A DNA stretch of 15,254 bases from Fulvivirga aurantia (GCF_009711475.1 NZ_SMMD01000902.1:1-15254); one strand, 5' to 3'. Counted from the stretch's first letter, positions 1 through 8,504 are shown. A program made the numbers and translations. The notes: generated from the letters alone by a model not told the origin.

Positions 1-227
1 ATACACACACTTTCAATAATCCTGACGGATCTTATGAGTTTAAAGACATTATGAACTCGGTGAACCAAGTAAGAGATGACTTGAGAGTGCCTTTCAAAAT
101 GCATGTAGAGGGTTATAAATATCAGGAAATTGCTGAGCATCTGGAGATTCCGATCGGCACAGTAAAGAATAGAATTTTCCACGCTAGAAAAGAAATACAG
201 AATAAGCTTACCGCTTACTCAAATTAG
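1..227 (+). CDS. ECF-type RNA polymerase sigma factor, C-terminal part (5' end outside window)
   Basis: The frame is open from base 3 to a TAG at 225-227 and encodes 74 residues. The visible part reads as sigma-70 region 4: a stretch beginning RVPFKMHVEGYKYQEIAEHL is followed by a recognition helix (IPIGTVKNRIFHARKEI). This is the helix-turn-helix that contacts the -35 element in ECF sigma factors. Region 2 lies outside the window, so the subgroup cannot be assigned. The stop is only 15 bases before the crtI ATG, so the two are probably co-transcribed. In Cytophagales-type genomes a sigma factor just before crtI-crtB is a familiar arrangement, and it may control the pigment operon, but that role is inferred. 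The family call is firm; the regulatory target is not. Confidence 0.85.
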   Translation, partial: THTFNNPDGSYEFKDIMNSVNQVRDDLRVPFKMHVEGYKYQEIAEHLEIPIGTVKNRIFHARKEIQNKLTAYSN

Positions 228-242
228 CCTTATTTTTATTGA

Positions 243-1712
243 ATGAAGAAAAGTATTGCCGTAATAGGTTCAGGTTTTGCCGGTTTATCAGCCGCCTGTT
301 GCTTAGCCAGAGATGGACACGAAGTAACAGTTTTTGAAAAAAATGATAGCGCTGGTGGCAGAGCCAGAAAATTTGAAATTGACGGCTTTACCTTCGACAT
401 GGGCCCCAGTTGGTACTGGATGCCAGATGTATTCGAAAACTTCTTCAATCAATTCGGAAAGTCAGTTGGCGATTATTACACATTAGAAAGGCTCGATCCT
501 TCTTACCGCGTATATTTCGGACAAAACGATGCCCTTGATATACCGGCCAACCTCCAAAAAGTATATGAACTTTTTGAGTCTATCGAGCCTGGCAGCAGTG
601 AGCAGTTAAAGAAATTTCTGAAAGAGGCCGCTTATAAATATGAAGTGGGAATAAATGAGCTGGTTTATAAACCAGGCAAATCTCTTTCAGAACTAGCAAG
701 TTTAAAATTAGCCAAAGGCGTTTTTAAGCTTCATGTATTCAAATCAATAGCCAGTTATATTAGAAAATACTTTAAGCACCCGAAACTCATTCAATTACTT
801 GAGTTTCCGGTGCTTTTTTTAGGTGCAATGCCTTCTAATACACCGGCACTATACAGCCTTATGAACTATGCCGACATCGAATTAGGTACGTGGTATCCTA
901 AAGGTGGTATGCATAAAGTAATAGAGGGCATGGTCACACTGGCCAAAGAACTTGGCGTCAAATTTCAGTTTAACAGCCCTGTAGAAACTATCGTCATGAA
1001 TAGTGTAAAGGCGAAAGGCCTTAAAGTAAATGGCGAACAATTAAATTTCGATTACATAGTTGGTGGAGCCGACTATGAGCATATCGAGCAGACACTTTTA
1101 CCTCCAAAATTTAGAAAATATAGCCCTAAGTATTGGGATAAGAGGGACATGGCACCTTCGAGTCTCATATTCTATTTAGGCCTAGACAAAAAAATTGATC
1201 ACCTGCTTCATCATAACCTATTTTTTGATGAGCCTTTTGAGCAACATGCTCAACAAATCTATGAAACCCCTCAATGGCCTGATAAGCCTTTATTCTACAC
1301 TTGTGTACCTTCCAAAACGGATAATACCGTTGCCCCCGAAGGCAAAGAAAACATTTTTATTCTGATTCCTGTAGCACCTAACCTAGAAGATACCGATATT
1401 GTAAGAGAAGCCTACTATGACATAGTAATGGATAGAATGGAAACTCTTACCGGACAAAACATAAGAGACCACGTAATTTATAAGCGTAGCTATGCGCATA
1501 ATGATTTTAAAGCAGATTATAATGCCTTTAAAGGAAATGCTTACGGATTGGCGAACACTTTAAGGCAAACTGCTAACCTAAAACCATCTATGCATAGTAA
1601 GGTCAAAAACCTATTATACACAGGACAGCTGACTGTTCCAGGACCAGGCGTACCACCATCGCTTATTTCAGGGCAAGTAGTAGCCAGTGAAATTAAGAAA
1701 TTGATTAAATGA
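243..1712 (+). CDS. crtI: Phytoene desaturase (CrtI family)
   Basis: The 489-residue product has the usual bacterial CrtI length. It carries an N-terminal dinucleotide-binding motif (GSGFAG, residues 9-14), an acidic residue ending the second beta strand (FEKND), and the [20 protein letters not shown] segment. The C-terminal CrtI signature is [20 protein letters not shown], about residues 459-478. The enzyme is a peripheral-membrane flavoprotein that desaturates 15-cis-phytoene, normally in four steps to lycopene. The ATG at 243 puts the GxGxxG motif at the expected distance from the N terminus. It lies 15 bases after the sigma factor stop with no clear Shine-Dalgarno, as is common in Bacteroidota. 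The stop overlaps the crtB start by 4 bases (ATGA). A second CrtI-family gene at 7044 has a different C-terminal signature, which supports assigning phytoene as the substrate here. Confidence 0.93.
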   Translation: MKKSIAVIGSGFAGLSAACCLARDGHEVTVFEKNDSAGGRARKFEIDGFTFDMGPSWYWMPDVFENFFNQFGKSVGDYYTLERLDPSYRVYFGQNDALDIPANLQKVYELFESIEPGSSEQLKKFLKEAAYKYEVGINELVYKPGKSLSELASLKLAKGVFKLHVFKSIASYIRKYFKHPKLIQLLEFPVLFLGAMPSNTPALYSLMNYADIELGTWYPKGGMHKVIEGMVTLAKELGVKFQFNSPVETIVMNSVKAKGLKVNGEQLNFDYIVGGADYEHIEQTLLPPKFRKYSPKYWDKRDMAPSSLIFYLGLDKKIDHLLHHNLFFDEPFEQHAQQIYETPQWPDKPLFYTCVPSKTDNTVAPEGKENIFILIPVAPNLEDTDIVREAYYDIVMDRMETLTGQNIRDHVIYKRSYAHNDFKADYNAFKGNAYGLANTLRQTANLKPSMHSKVKNLLYTGQLTVPGPGVPPSLISGQVVASEIKKLIK

Positions 1713-2545
1713 AAGAACTCTACGACAAGGTTGCATTAGACTGCAGCCGATTAACCACACACGCCTACAGCACCTCTTTCTCTTTAGGAATCAGATGTTT
1801 AGATAAATCGATACGCCAACCTATTTGTGCTATTTACGGTTTTGTACGTTTTGCTGATGAGATAGTAGACACCTTTCATGATTATGACAAAGCTTCTTTG
1901 CTAGAAAGATTTAAGGCAGACACTTATAAGGCCATAGAAGAAAAAATAAGCCTTAATCCGATATTGCATAGCTTTCAACTTACTGTAAATAAATACGATA
2001 TAGATCATGAACTCATAGATCAGTTTCTCTACAGCATGGAGATGGATCTTACAGACAGGGAGTATGACAAACAAGAATTTGAGACTTATATACTTGGATC
2101 TGCTGAGGTTGTAGGACTTATGTGCCTGCAAGTGTTTTGTGATGGTGATAAAGAGGAGTACAACAAATTAAAGCCCTATGCCATGAAGCTCGGTTCGGCT
2201 TTTCAGAAAATAAACTTCCTGCGTGACTTAAAAGACGATTATGTGCATATGGGCAGAAGCTATTTCCCTGGAATTGAGCTCGATCATTTCAATGATGACT
2301 CTAAAAGCCAGATTGAAAAAGGTATAGAAAAAGATTTTAAAATGGGCCTTGAAGGCATTAAGAAACTACCTAAATGCGCAAAATTCGGAGTTTATTTAGC
2401 ATACGTCTACTACTATTCATTATTTAAGAAAATCAGACGTACACCATCATCAAACGTGCTTTCTACCAGAATAAGAATTGCCAACCCACTGAAGATCATG
2501 ATACTTTTCTCTACTTACCTAAAACACAGACTAAGACTGATTTGA
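1709..2545 (+). CDS. crtB: Phytoene synthase (squalene/phytoene synthase family)
   Basis: This 278-residue all-alpha prenyl synthase condenses two geranylgeranyl diphosphates head to head to phytoene, the first committed carotenoid step. Both aspartate-rich Mg-diphosphate motifs are present: DEIVD at residues 50-54 (within [12 protein letters not shown]) and DLKDD at 173-177 (within [17 protein letters not shown]). The length is slightly short but typical of Bacteroidota CrtB. The ATG overlaps the crtI TGA by 4 bases and its own TGA overlaps the idi ATG by one base (TGATG), indicating translational coupling across crtI-crtB-idi. A squalene or dehydrosqualene synthase role is the alternative within the family, but the direct coupling to crtI argues for phytoene. 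Confidence 0.93.
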   Translation: MKELYDKVALDCSRLTTHAYSTSFSLGIRCLDKSIRQPICAIYGFVRFADEIVDTFHDYDKASLLERFKADTYKAIEEKISLNPILHSFQLTVNKYDIDHELIDQFLYSMEMDLTDREYDKQEFETYILGSAEVVGLMCLQVFCDGDKEEYNKLKPYAMKLGSAFQKINFLRDLKDDYVHMGRSYFPGIELDHFNDDSKSQIEKGIEKDFKMGLEGIKKLPKCAKFGVYLAYVYYYSLFKKIRRTPSSNVLSTRIRIANPLKIMILFSTYLKHRLRLI

Positions 2546-3069
2546 TGGAAGAAGTAATACTGGTAGATAGTAAAGACAATAACATTGGCAAAATGGAAAA
2601 GCTGGAAGCTCACAAGCAAGGTCAGCTTCACCGCGCTTTCTCGGTTTTGCTTTTTAATGATAAAGGTGAAATGCTCTTACAAAAGCGAGCCGACAGTAAA
2701 TATCACTCACCAGGCCTTTGGACTAATACATGCTGTAGTCACCCAAGACCAGATGAGGATACGCAAGATGCCGCTGAGCGTAGGTTGAAAGAAGAGATGG
2801 GCATACACCTAAGACCTGAGTTTGTATATAAGTTTATTTACAAAACTCAACTAGACAATGAGCTTACCGAGCACGAGTATGACCATGTTTATATTGGCGA
2901 ATACAACGACACACCTACACTTGCCCCCGAAGAGGCTTCCGATTGGAAGTTTATGAGCATGCATGAGCTCAAAGAAGATGTGAATCATTATCCTGACAAT
3001 TATACGGTATGGTTTAAGATTATACTAGAAAGTATCGATCGCCATATCCACACCTTAAATTTATCCTAA
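2545..3069 (+). CDS. idi: Isopentenyl-diphosphate delta-isomerase, type I (Nudix fold)
   Basis: This 174-residue protein interconverts IPP and DMAPP, supplying the starter and extender units for the geranylgeranyl diphosphate that CrtB uses. From the ATG at 2545, the catalytic cysteine segment is TNTCCSHP (Cys64 aligns with E. coli Cys67, His66 with the metal-binding histidine). The Nudix-like helix AAERRLKEEMG is at about 76-86, and the TEHEYDHV segment (108-115) supplies the acidic residues Glu109 and Glu111. An in-frame TTG at 2542 would add one residue. I prefer the ATG at 2545 because it forms a TGATG junction with the crtB stop. An idi inside a carotenoid operon is consistent with boosting precursor flux. 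It is followed 5 bases later by a small DUF6435 gene. Confidence 0.93.
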   Translation: MEEVILVDSKDNNIGKMEKLEAHKQGQLHRAFSVLLFNDKGEMLLQKRADSKYHSPGLWTNTCCSHPRPDEDTQDAAERRLKEEMGIHLRPEFVYKFIYKTQLDNELTEHEYDHVYIGEYNDTPTLAPEEASDWKFMSMHELKEDVNHYPDNYTVWFKIILESIDRHIHTLNLS

Positions 3070-3074
3070 ATAGT

Positions 3075-3248
3075 ATGTTTGGCTTATTTAAATCAGATCC
3101 TGTTAAGAAAATGAAGAAGAAAAGATCTAAGCTTTTGGCAGATGCTGTAGAGGTACAGCGCTCTGGAGACTTAAAAGCTTATGCCGCCATGATGAAGGAG
3201 GCAGATGATCTTGACAAAGAGATAGAAGCACTCGAGAAGAAACAATGA
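3075..3248 (+). CDS. DUF6435 family small protein
   Basis: A 57-residue ORF starts with ATG at 3075, 5 bases after the idi stop, and its TGA (3246-3248) overlaps the photolyase ATG (3245-3247) in an ATGA junction. The product begins MFGLFKSDPVKKMKKKRSKL and continues with a charged helical stretch (EVQRSGDLKAYAAMMKEADDL) ending in EALEKKQ. It has no signal peptide or membrane segment and looks like a single helical hairpin or short coiled coil. I recognise the MFGLFKSDP-K-K opening and the 'QR-GD-K-YA-M-EA' core from small Bacteroidota/Proteobacteria proteins annotated DUF6435, whose function is unknown. The perfect fit between two operon genes with coupling at its 3' end argues that it is translated. 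No function is claimed. Confidence 0.8.
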   Translation: MFGLFKSDPVKKMKKKRSKLLADAVEVQRSGDLKAYAAMMKEADDLDKEIEALEKKQ

Positions 3249-4549
3249 GTAAAGAAGCCATAAGTATATTTTGGTTTAGACGCGACCTTCGTTTCGATGA
3301 CAATACTGGTCTTCATGAAGCCTTAGAAGGTAACAACCCGGTGCTCCCTATATTTATTTTTGATAAACACATACTCGATGATCTTGAAGATAAAGATGAC
3401 GGACGGGTAACGTTTATTTTTGATGAATTAACCGCACTCAATGAGCAATTAAAAGAAAAAGGCTCTACCCTTCTTACTTTTTACGATACCCCAGAAAAAG
3501 CTTTTAAGCAGCTTGTCAAAGATTACAATATCACCAAGGTATACACTAATCGAGATTACGAACCCTATGCGCGTGATCGGGATGAAAAAATTGCAGACTT
3601 ACTAAAAGATAATGATATCGAGTTTGAGCTCTTTAAAGATCATGTGATATTGGAGCCGGATGAGGCGCTTAAAGATGATGGAGATCCATATGTGGTTTTT
3701 ACACCCTACAGCAAAACCTGGAGAAGTAACCTTAAACCAAAAGACCTGGAGCCAGTTCCATCTGCCTTGTATTTTGATAACTTCCATCAACACCAATTCA
3801 AAAAGATCATTCCACTCAAAGAGATGGGTTTTGAGCGATCTAGCCTTGATATTCCGAGTAAGAACATAACTGACAATACACTAAAAAATTACGCTGACCT
3901 CAGAGATTACCCTGCAGAAAAGGGTACTTCAAGGCTTGGTATTCATTTCAGATTTGGTACAGTAAGTATCAGAAAGGTGGCTAAAGAAGCAAAAGAGAAA
4001 AGTGATACGTATCTCAATGAGTTGATTTGGCGAGAGTTTTATCAAACCATTTTATACCACTTCCCCAAGGTTGTAGATAGCAACTTTAAGTCTAAATACG
4101 ATGCTGTAAACTGGCGAAATAACGAAAAAGAGTTTGAGGCCTGGTGCCAGGGTAAGACCGGCTACCCAATCGTTGATGCAGGCATGCGACAGCTCAACCA
4201 AACCGGCTACATGCATAATCGTATAAGAATGGTAGTAGCTAGTTTTTTGACCAAACACCTGTTAATTGACTGGCGTTGGGGCGAGGCTTATTTCGCTCGC
4301 AAACTGCTGGACTATGAGCTGGCCTCCAACAATGGAGGGTGGCAATGGGCAGCAGGGACAGGTACGGATGCTCAGCCGTATTTTAGAATATTCAATCCCG
4401 AGTCACAAACCAAAAAGTTTGATCCTGAATTGAAGTACATTAAAAAATGGGTGCCTGAGTTGGACACAGAAGATTACCCGGAACCTATTGTAGAGCATAA
4501 AGAAGGTCGCGAACGCGCGCTTGATACATACAAAAAAGCCCTTAACTAA
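3245..4549 (+). CDS. phr: Class I cryptochrome/DNA photolyase (deoxyribodipyrimidine photo-lyase)
   Basis: The 434-residue flavoprotein has the N-terminal antenna-type alpha/beta domain (starts ISIFWFRRDLRFDDN, roughly residues 5-130) and a C-terminal FAD-binding helical domain (roughly 230-430). The FAD and substrate motifs are well kept: ELIWREFYQTI (259-269), CQGKTGYPIVDAGMRQL (301-317), HNRIRM (324-329) and NNGGWQWAAGTGTDAQPYFR (362-381). By alignment to E. coli PhrB from memory, the electron-transfer tryptophan triad is Trp290, Trp343 and Trp366, with the same spacing (53 and 23) as the E. coli residues 306, 359 and 382. The expected activity is light-driven repair of cyclobutane pyrimidine dimers. 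Its ATG overlaps the DUF6435 stop, and its TAA directly abuts the next ATG. Photolyase and carotenoid genes often share light-stress control. A cryptochrome role cannot be excluded from sequence alone. Confidence 0.93.
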   Translation: MSKEAISIFWFRRDLRFDDNTGLHEALEGNNPVLPIFIFDKHILDDLEDKDDGRVTFIFDELTALNEQLKEKGSTLLTFYDTPEKAFKQLVKDYNITKVYTNRDYEPYARDRDEKIADLLKDNDIEFELFKDHVILEPDEALKDDGDPYVVFTPYSKTWRSNLKPKDLEPVPSALYFDNFHQHQFKKIIPLKEMGFERSSLDIPSKNITDNTLKNYADLRDYPAEKGTSRLGIHFRFGTVSIRKVAKEAKEKSDTYLNELIWREFYQTILYHFPKVVDSNFKSKYDAVNWRNNEKEFEAWCQGKTGYPIVDAGMRQLNQTGYMHNRIRMVVASFLTKHLLIDWRWGEAYFARKLLDYELASNNGGWQWAAGTGTDAQPYFRIFNPESQTKKFDPELKYIKKWVPELDTEDYPEPIVEHKEGRERALDTYKKALN

Positions 4550-5998
4550 ATGAAAATCTTACTCACAGGATCCACAGGTTATATTGGCCGAAGGTTGTTA
4601 CCGGTTTTGGTCAATCAGGGGCATCATGTGGTGTGTGCTGTAAGAGACAAAAGACGGTTTGACTGGGAAGATTTTGAGGGCGAATTTCTAAAGAAAATCA
4701 CAGTAGTAGAGTGTGACCTCGAAGAGGCTGAAACGCTAAATAATTTACCAACAGATATTGAGGTAGCTTATTATTTAGTACACTCTATGACTGCTTCCTA
4801 CTCTGGCTTTGCCGAAAAGGAAAAGTTGTGTGCAGAAAATTTTGCTAATTATTATAAAGGTAAGGGCCTTAAGCAAATTATATATCTAAGTGGTATTGTA
4901 AATGATGATGGTCTTTCTGAACATCTGCAATCGCGTAAAGATGTAGAAGATACGCTCATGACATCGGGCGTTCCGCTTACTGTATTGAGAGCGGCTATTA
5001 TCATTGGTTCAGGCAGTGCCTCCTTTGAAATCATCAGAGACTTAACTGAGAAATTACCGGTTATGATAGCTCCAAAGTGGCTCAAAAGCCGGTGTCAACC
5101 CATTGCTATTCGCAATGTAATAGAATACCTGACTGGCGTGATCTTACTAGAGTCTACTTACAATAAAGCTTTTGATATTGGAGGGCCGGATGTGCTGGAC
5201 TACAAGCAAATGCTTTTTAGATATGCTAAAGTGAGAAAACTAAAACGGTATATTTTAAGTGTACCTGTACTATCTCCTAAGCTCTCGTCTTTGTGGTTGT
5301 ATTTCGTAACTTCTACCTCCTACCACCTGGCGAGAAATCTCGTGGATAGCATGAAGCATGACGTGGTAGTGCAGCAAGGCAATATTACAGAGTTGGTGCC
5401 TCTTAAATTATACACATATACCGAGGCGCTGGAAATGGCTTTCAGTAAAATCAGTCAGAAAAATGTAATCTCGAGTTGGAAAGATGCCATCAGCAATGTT
5501 GAGATGGATTCTAACTTTCTCGATTTTGTTGAAGTACCCAAACACGGCTGTTATAATGATTTAAGAAGTATAAAATTTGACCGGCCGGTAGAAGAAGTAC
5601 TTGATAACATTTGGTCTATCGGTGGTAATCGCGGATGGTATTTCGGTGATTTTCTTTGGAAAATCAGAGGAATACTAGACCAGGTTGTGGGCGGAGTTGG
5701 TTTGCGAAGAGGTCGTAGAAGTCCGACAGACTTAAAGGCAGGTGATGCACTTGATTTTTGGAGGGTGCTCAAAGCAGACCGCAAAGAGATGCGGTTATTG
5801 CTATATGCCGAGATGAAATTACCTGGAGAAGCCTGGCTGGAATTTAAAATCAAGAAACAAAAAGACAACACCAACCTGTTATGTCAAAAAGCTACTTTCA
5901 GACCGCTAGGATTATGGGGTCGGCTTTATTGGTATAGTGTCCTTCCATTTCACGGAATCATTTTCCCGAAGATGGCTAAAAATATTGTGCGAGAATAG
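4550..5998 (+). CDS. SDR-family NAD(P)-binding protein with C-terminal DUF2867 domain
   Basis: This is a 482-residue two-domain protein. Residues 1 to about 300 form an atypical/extended short-chain dehydrogenase (NmrA/YbjT-like) Rossmann fold with the glycine motif GSTGYIG (7-13). It also has the YYLVHSM strand (74-80), the IIYLSGI strand (110-116), and a later FDIGGPDVLDYKQM segment typical of this family. Residues about 325-480 match DUF2867, with GNRGWYFGDFLWKIRGILD (359-377), the GGVGLRRGRR turn, a GDALDFWRV segment (398-406) and a terminal PLGLWGRLYWYSVLPFH region. The substrate is unknown. The ATG follows the photolyase TAA with no intervening base, and an SRPBCC gene follows 12 bases downstream. 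This photolyase-SDR/DUF2867-SRPBCC trio recalls light-inducible gene sets in other bacteria. The family call is firm; the reaction is not assignable. Confidence 0.85.
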   Translation: MKILLTGSTGYIGRRLLPVLVNQGHHVVCAVRDKRRFDWEDFEGEFLKKITVVECDLEEAETLNNLPTDIEVAYYLVHSMTASYSGFAEKEKLCAENFANYYKGKGLKQIIYLSGIVNDDGLSEHLQSRKDVEDTLMTSGVPLTVLRAAIIIGSGSASFEIIRDLTEKLPVMIAPKWLKSRCQPIAIRNVIEYLTGVILLESTYNKAFDIGGPDVLDYKQMLFRYAKVRKLKRYILSVPVLSPKLSSLWLYFVTSTSYHLARNLVDSMKHDVVVQQGNITELVPLKLYTYTEALEMAFSKISQKNVISSWKDAISNVEMDSNFLDFVEVPKHGCYNDLRSIKFDRPVEEVLDNIWSIGGNRGWYFGDFLWKIRGILDQVVGGVGLRRGRRSPTDLKAGDALDFWRVLKADRKEMRLLLYAEMKLPGEAWLEFKIKKQKDNTNLLCQKATFRPLGLWGRLYWYSVLPFHGIIFPKMAKNIVRE

Positions 5999-6010
5999 CA
6001 TTTCTGTTCC

Positions 6011-6472
6011 ATGAAAGTTTATCGAATCACACGAAAGCAAACCCTTCCGTTGTCAATAGATGAGGCCTGGGAGTTTTTCTCTTCACCATATAATCTCAAA
6101 AAAATAACCCCACCAAGTATGGGTTTCAATATAACTCACATCTCAGGGGGAGAGCGTATGTATGAAGGGCAAATTATCACTTATAGATTGAACCCTGTCC
6201 CCGGAATACCTGTTAACTGGACGACTGAGATAACTCACGTGAAGCGTCCTTCTTTTTTTGTAGATCAGCAGCTTACCGGCCCGTACGCGCTATGGCATCA
6301 TCAACACCATTTTAAAGAAACTGATCAGGGGGTTGAAATGATTGACGAAGTAAACTACGCCATACCGCTGGGCATTATAGGAAGATTTGCCAATTGGTTG
6401 TTTGTAGGCAAAAGGGTTAGCGCTATCTTTGATTACAGATATAATACGCTCAAAAAATTGTTTAACAAATAG
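6011..6472 (+). CDS. SRPBCC (START/Bet v1-like) ligand-binding family protein
   Basis: The 153-residue protein opens with the family pattern RKQTLPLSIDEAWEFFSSPY, then NLKKITPPSMGF, a WTTEI strand and FVDQQLTGPYALWHHQHHF. It ends with a long C-terminal helix (DYRYNTLKKLF). This is the polyketide cyclase/START-like fold, a helix-grip cavity for hydrophobic ligands. It has no catalytic signature that I can name and no membrane segment or signal peptide. It sits 12 bases after the SDR/DUF2867 gene and 12 bases before crtZ. Because the DUF2867 domain next door is often found with SRPBCC proteins, the two may act together on a lipophilic compound, but that is inference. The fold call is good; the ligand is unknown. 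Confidence 0.82.
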   Translation: MKVYRITRKQTLPLSIDEAWEFFSSPYNLKKITPPSMGFNITHISGGERMYEGQIITYRLNPVPGIPVNWTTEITHVKRPSFFVDQQLTGPYALWHHQHHFKETDQGVEMIDEVNYAIPLGIIGRFANWLFVGKRVSAIFDYRYNTLKKLFNK

Positions 6473-6484
6473 TAAAGTTAAAGT

Positions 6485-6958
6485 ATGACAGCCTTAGAGG
6501 TTATTTTATGTGGAGTAATAGTAATCGGCACCTTTCTCTTTATGGAGTTTGTGGCATGGTTTACTCATAAATATATCATGCATGGTTTTCTTTGGGTATG
6601 GCACGAGTCGCATCATAAAAAGCACGACCATGCCTTAGAGAAAAACGATCTTTTTGCTGTTGTTTTCAGTATACCAAGCGCAGGACTTATCTATTACTCT
6701 ACTTCGGTAGTGCAAGCACCTTATCTCACTGCTGTAGGCATCGGCATCCTTTGCTATGGCATTTTCTATTTCGTTTTCCATGATGTAATTGTGCATCAAA
6801 GAATAAAGTTTAAGGTCAAGAATAAGAGTAAATACCTCAAGCGCATGATCAATGCGCACTATATTCACCACAAGAAGCATAAAAAAGAAGATTGTGAAGC
6901 TTTCGGCTTTTTATATGCCCCAAAAAAGTTTGAGGAGAGAAAAGTCATAGATAGCTAA
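6485..6958 (+). CDS. crtZ: Beta-carotene 3-hydroxylase (CrtZ, fatty acid hydroxylase superfamily)
   Basis: The 157-residue membrane di-iron oxygenase carries the histidine boxes expected of CrtZ: HKYIMH (28-33), HESHHKKHDH (40-49), HDVIVH (99-104) and HYIHHKKH (125-132). Hydrophobic segments at about 5-25 and 60-100 fit the small four-helix CrtZ architecture. It hydroxylates C3 of beta-ionone rings. Only one ring would be available if the downstream cyclase acts on one end of lycopene, giving the 3-hydroxy group of zeaxanthin-, saproxanthin- or myxol-type pigments. The length is typical of bacterial CrtZ (about 155-175). The ATG at 6485 is 12 bases after the SRPBCC stop. After this gene there is an 85-base gap, the largest break within the operon. 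Confidence 0.93.
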   Translation: MTALEVILCGVIVIGTFLFMEFVAWFTHKYIMHGFLWVWHESHHKKHDHALEKNDLFAVVFSIPSAGLIYYSTSVVQAPYLTAVGIGILCYGIFYFVFHDVIVHQRIKFKVKNKSKYLKRMINAHYIHHKKHKKEDCEAFGFLYAPKKFEERKVIDS

Positions 6959-7043
6959 GCCATTTTTCCTTTACAGATCAGCTAAATAATAAAACAATAG
7001 GCCAATAAGCGGGTTGTCTTTCTGAATATCTCTTCTTTCAGAA

Positions 7044-8504
7044 ATGACTAAAACAATTGTGATTGGGGCCGGGATTGCCGGTCTTGCAAGTGCCTTACGG
7101 TTGAGGCAAAAAGGGCATGATGTGACCGTGCTTGAAGCCAATCCTCACGCTGGAGGTAAACTACATGCCATCAAAATCGACCAGTACCGATTTGATAAGG
7201 GACCATCTTTATTTACCATGCCTCACTTGGTAGACGAGTTATTTCAATTGTTTGGTGTGGATCCAAGAGCATATTTCAACTACAAGCAGAAAGACTCGGT
7301 TTGCAATTATTTTTGGGAAGACGGCACTACATTTACGGTACCGGCCGAAGAAGCCAGGTTTATAAAAGACGCAGCTGATACATTTAACACCTCAAAGCAA
7401 AAATTACAGGCCTATCTTGATAATAGCCGCACAAAATATGAGCTGATTGCTGATATTTTTCTAAAAAAATCACTGCATAAAGCTGCGACCTACTTCAATA
7501 AAGAAACGCTTACTTCTTTATTGCAGATGTATAAGTTAAATATTGGCCAGTCGCTTCACGGTGTTAATCGCTCCTACTTCAAAGATGAGCGTTTGGTGCA
7601 ATTATTCAACCGGTATGCGACCTACAACGGCTCTTCGCCATACCAAACACCCGGCATTATGTCTATGATTCCTCATCTGGAAATGCACTATGGCACGTTC
7701 TTTCCTAAAGGCGGCATGCATAGTATTTCGCAAAGCCTTTATAAGTTAGCCGTTGATCAGGGAGTAAAGTTTAAGTTTAACACCCCTGCAACAGAGATAG
7801 CTACTGATGAAAAGAAAGTGCTTGGGGTAAAAACTGAAGAAGAACTTTTATCAGCAGATGTAGTAGTTACCAATACAGATGTATTTACTACCTACAAGTA
7901 CCTATTGAAAGACGCCAAAAAGCCCGTGGCTGCGCTCAAGCAAGAACGATCCAGCTCAGCCATCATTTTCTACTGGGGTATCGACCGCACTTTCGATCAG
8001 TTAGACTTACACAACATCATCTTTTCGGCCGATTATGAGGCTGAATTTGAGCATATTTTCAACAAGCAAAGCCTCAGTAACGACCCCACGGTTTACATTA
8101 ACATCACATCTAAAGAAAACCCGTCTGACGCACCAAATGGTTGTGAAAACTGGTTTGTGATGATAAATGCACCCGCAAACACCGGGCAGGATTGGCAAGC
8201 TCTTATTACTAAAGCCAGAAAGAATGTGATTGACAAAGTGAACAGAGCATTGAAAACAAACATTGAAAAACACATACAGGTAGAAGAAATCTGGGACCCA
8301 ATTGGTATCGAAAAAGAAACCGGGTCTCATCAAGGCTCTTTATATGGCACTTCAAGCAATTCTAAGTTTGCTGCCTTTTTGAGGCACCCCAACTTTAGTA
8401 GTGAGTTTAAAAACCTGTACTTCTGCGGTGGCTCCGTGCACCCGGGGGGAGGCATACCACTGTGTCTTTTATCAGCAAAAATAGCTACTGATCAAATACC
8501 ATGA
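7044..8504 (+). CDS. crtD: CrtI-family carotenoid desaturase, probably CrtD-type (1'-hydroxycarotenoid 3',4'-desaturase)
   Basis: This 486-residue FAD-dependent protein is a paralogue of the first gene in the cluster. The Rossmann motif is GAGIAG (8-13), followed by VLEANPHAGGKLHAIKIDQY and FDKGPSLFTMP. Its C-terminal signature, LYFCGGSVHPGGGIPLCLLS, differs from the [14 protein letters not shown] form of phytoene desaturase. The SVHPGGGIPL form is typical of CrtD/CrtN-like desaturases acting on already desaturated or hydroxylated carotenoids. It is coupled to the CruF-type hydratase by a 4-base ATGA overlap. In myxol-producing Bacteroidota a CrtD-like enzyme desaturates the 3',4' bond of 1'-hydroxylated monocyclic carotenoids, which fits here. 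A role as another kind of carotenoid desaturase cannot be excluded. It starts after an 85-base gap, so it could have its own promoter, although I could not identify one. Confidence 0.85.
   Translation: MTKTIVIGAGIAGLASALRLRQKGHDVTVLEANPHAGGKLHAIKIDQYRFDKGPSLFTMPHLVDELFQLFGVDPRAYFNYKQKDSVCNYFWEDGTTFTVPAEEARFIKDAADTFNTSKQKLQAYLDNSRTKYELIADIFLKKSLHKAATYFNKETLTSLLQMYKLNIGQSLHGVNRSYFKDERLVQLFNRYATYNGSSPYQTPGIMSMIPHLEMHYGTFFPKGGMHSISQSLYKLAVDQGVKFKFNTPATEIATDEKKVLGVKTEEELLSADVVVTNTDVFTTYKYLLKDAKKPVAALKQERSSSAIIFYWGIDRTFDQLDLHNIIFSADYEAEFEHIFNKQSLSNDPTVYINITSKENPSDAPNGCENWFVMINAPANTGQDWQALITKARKNVIDKVNRALKTNIEKHIQVEEIWDPIGIEKETGSHQGSLYGTSSNSKFAAFLRHPNFSSEFKNLYFCGGSVHPGGGIPLCLLSAKIATDQIP

Noticed and set aside
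5551..5874. 107-residue minus-strand ORF
   Set aside because: It is antisense to the conserved DUF2867 region of the SDR protein, with composition typical of a shadow frame and no family match that I recognise.
6485..6958. CrtW-type ketolase
   Set aside because: The histidine boxes and the short 157-residue length fit CrtZ hydroxylase; no other gene in the window has ketolase (CrtW) histidine motifs.
8007..8333. 108-residue minus-strand ORF
   Set aside because: It is antisense to the C-terminal half of the CrtD-like desaturase, and the plus-strand protein is clearly conserved there.
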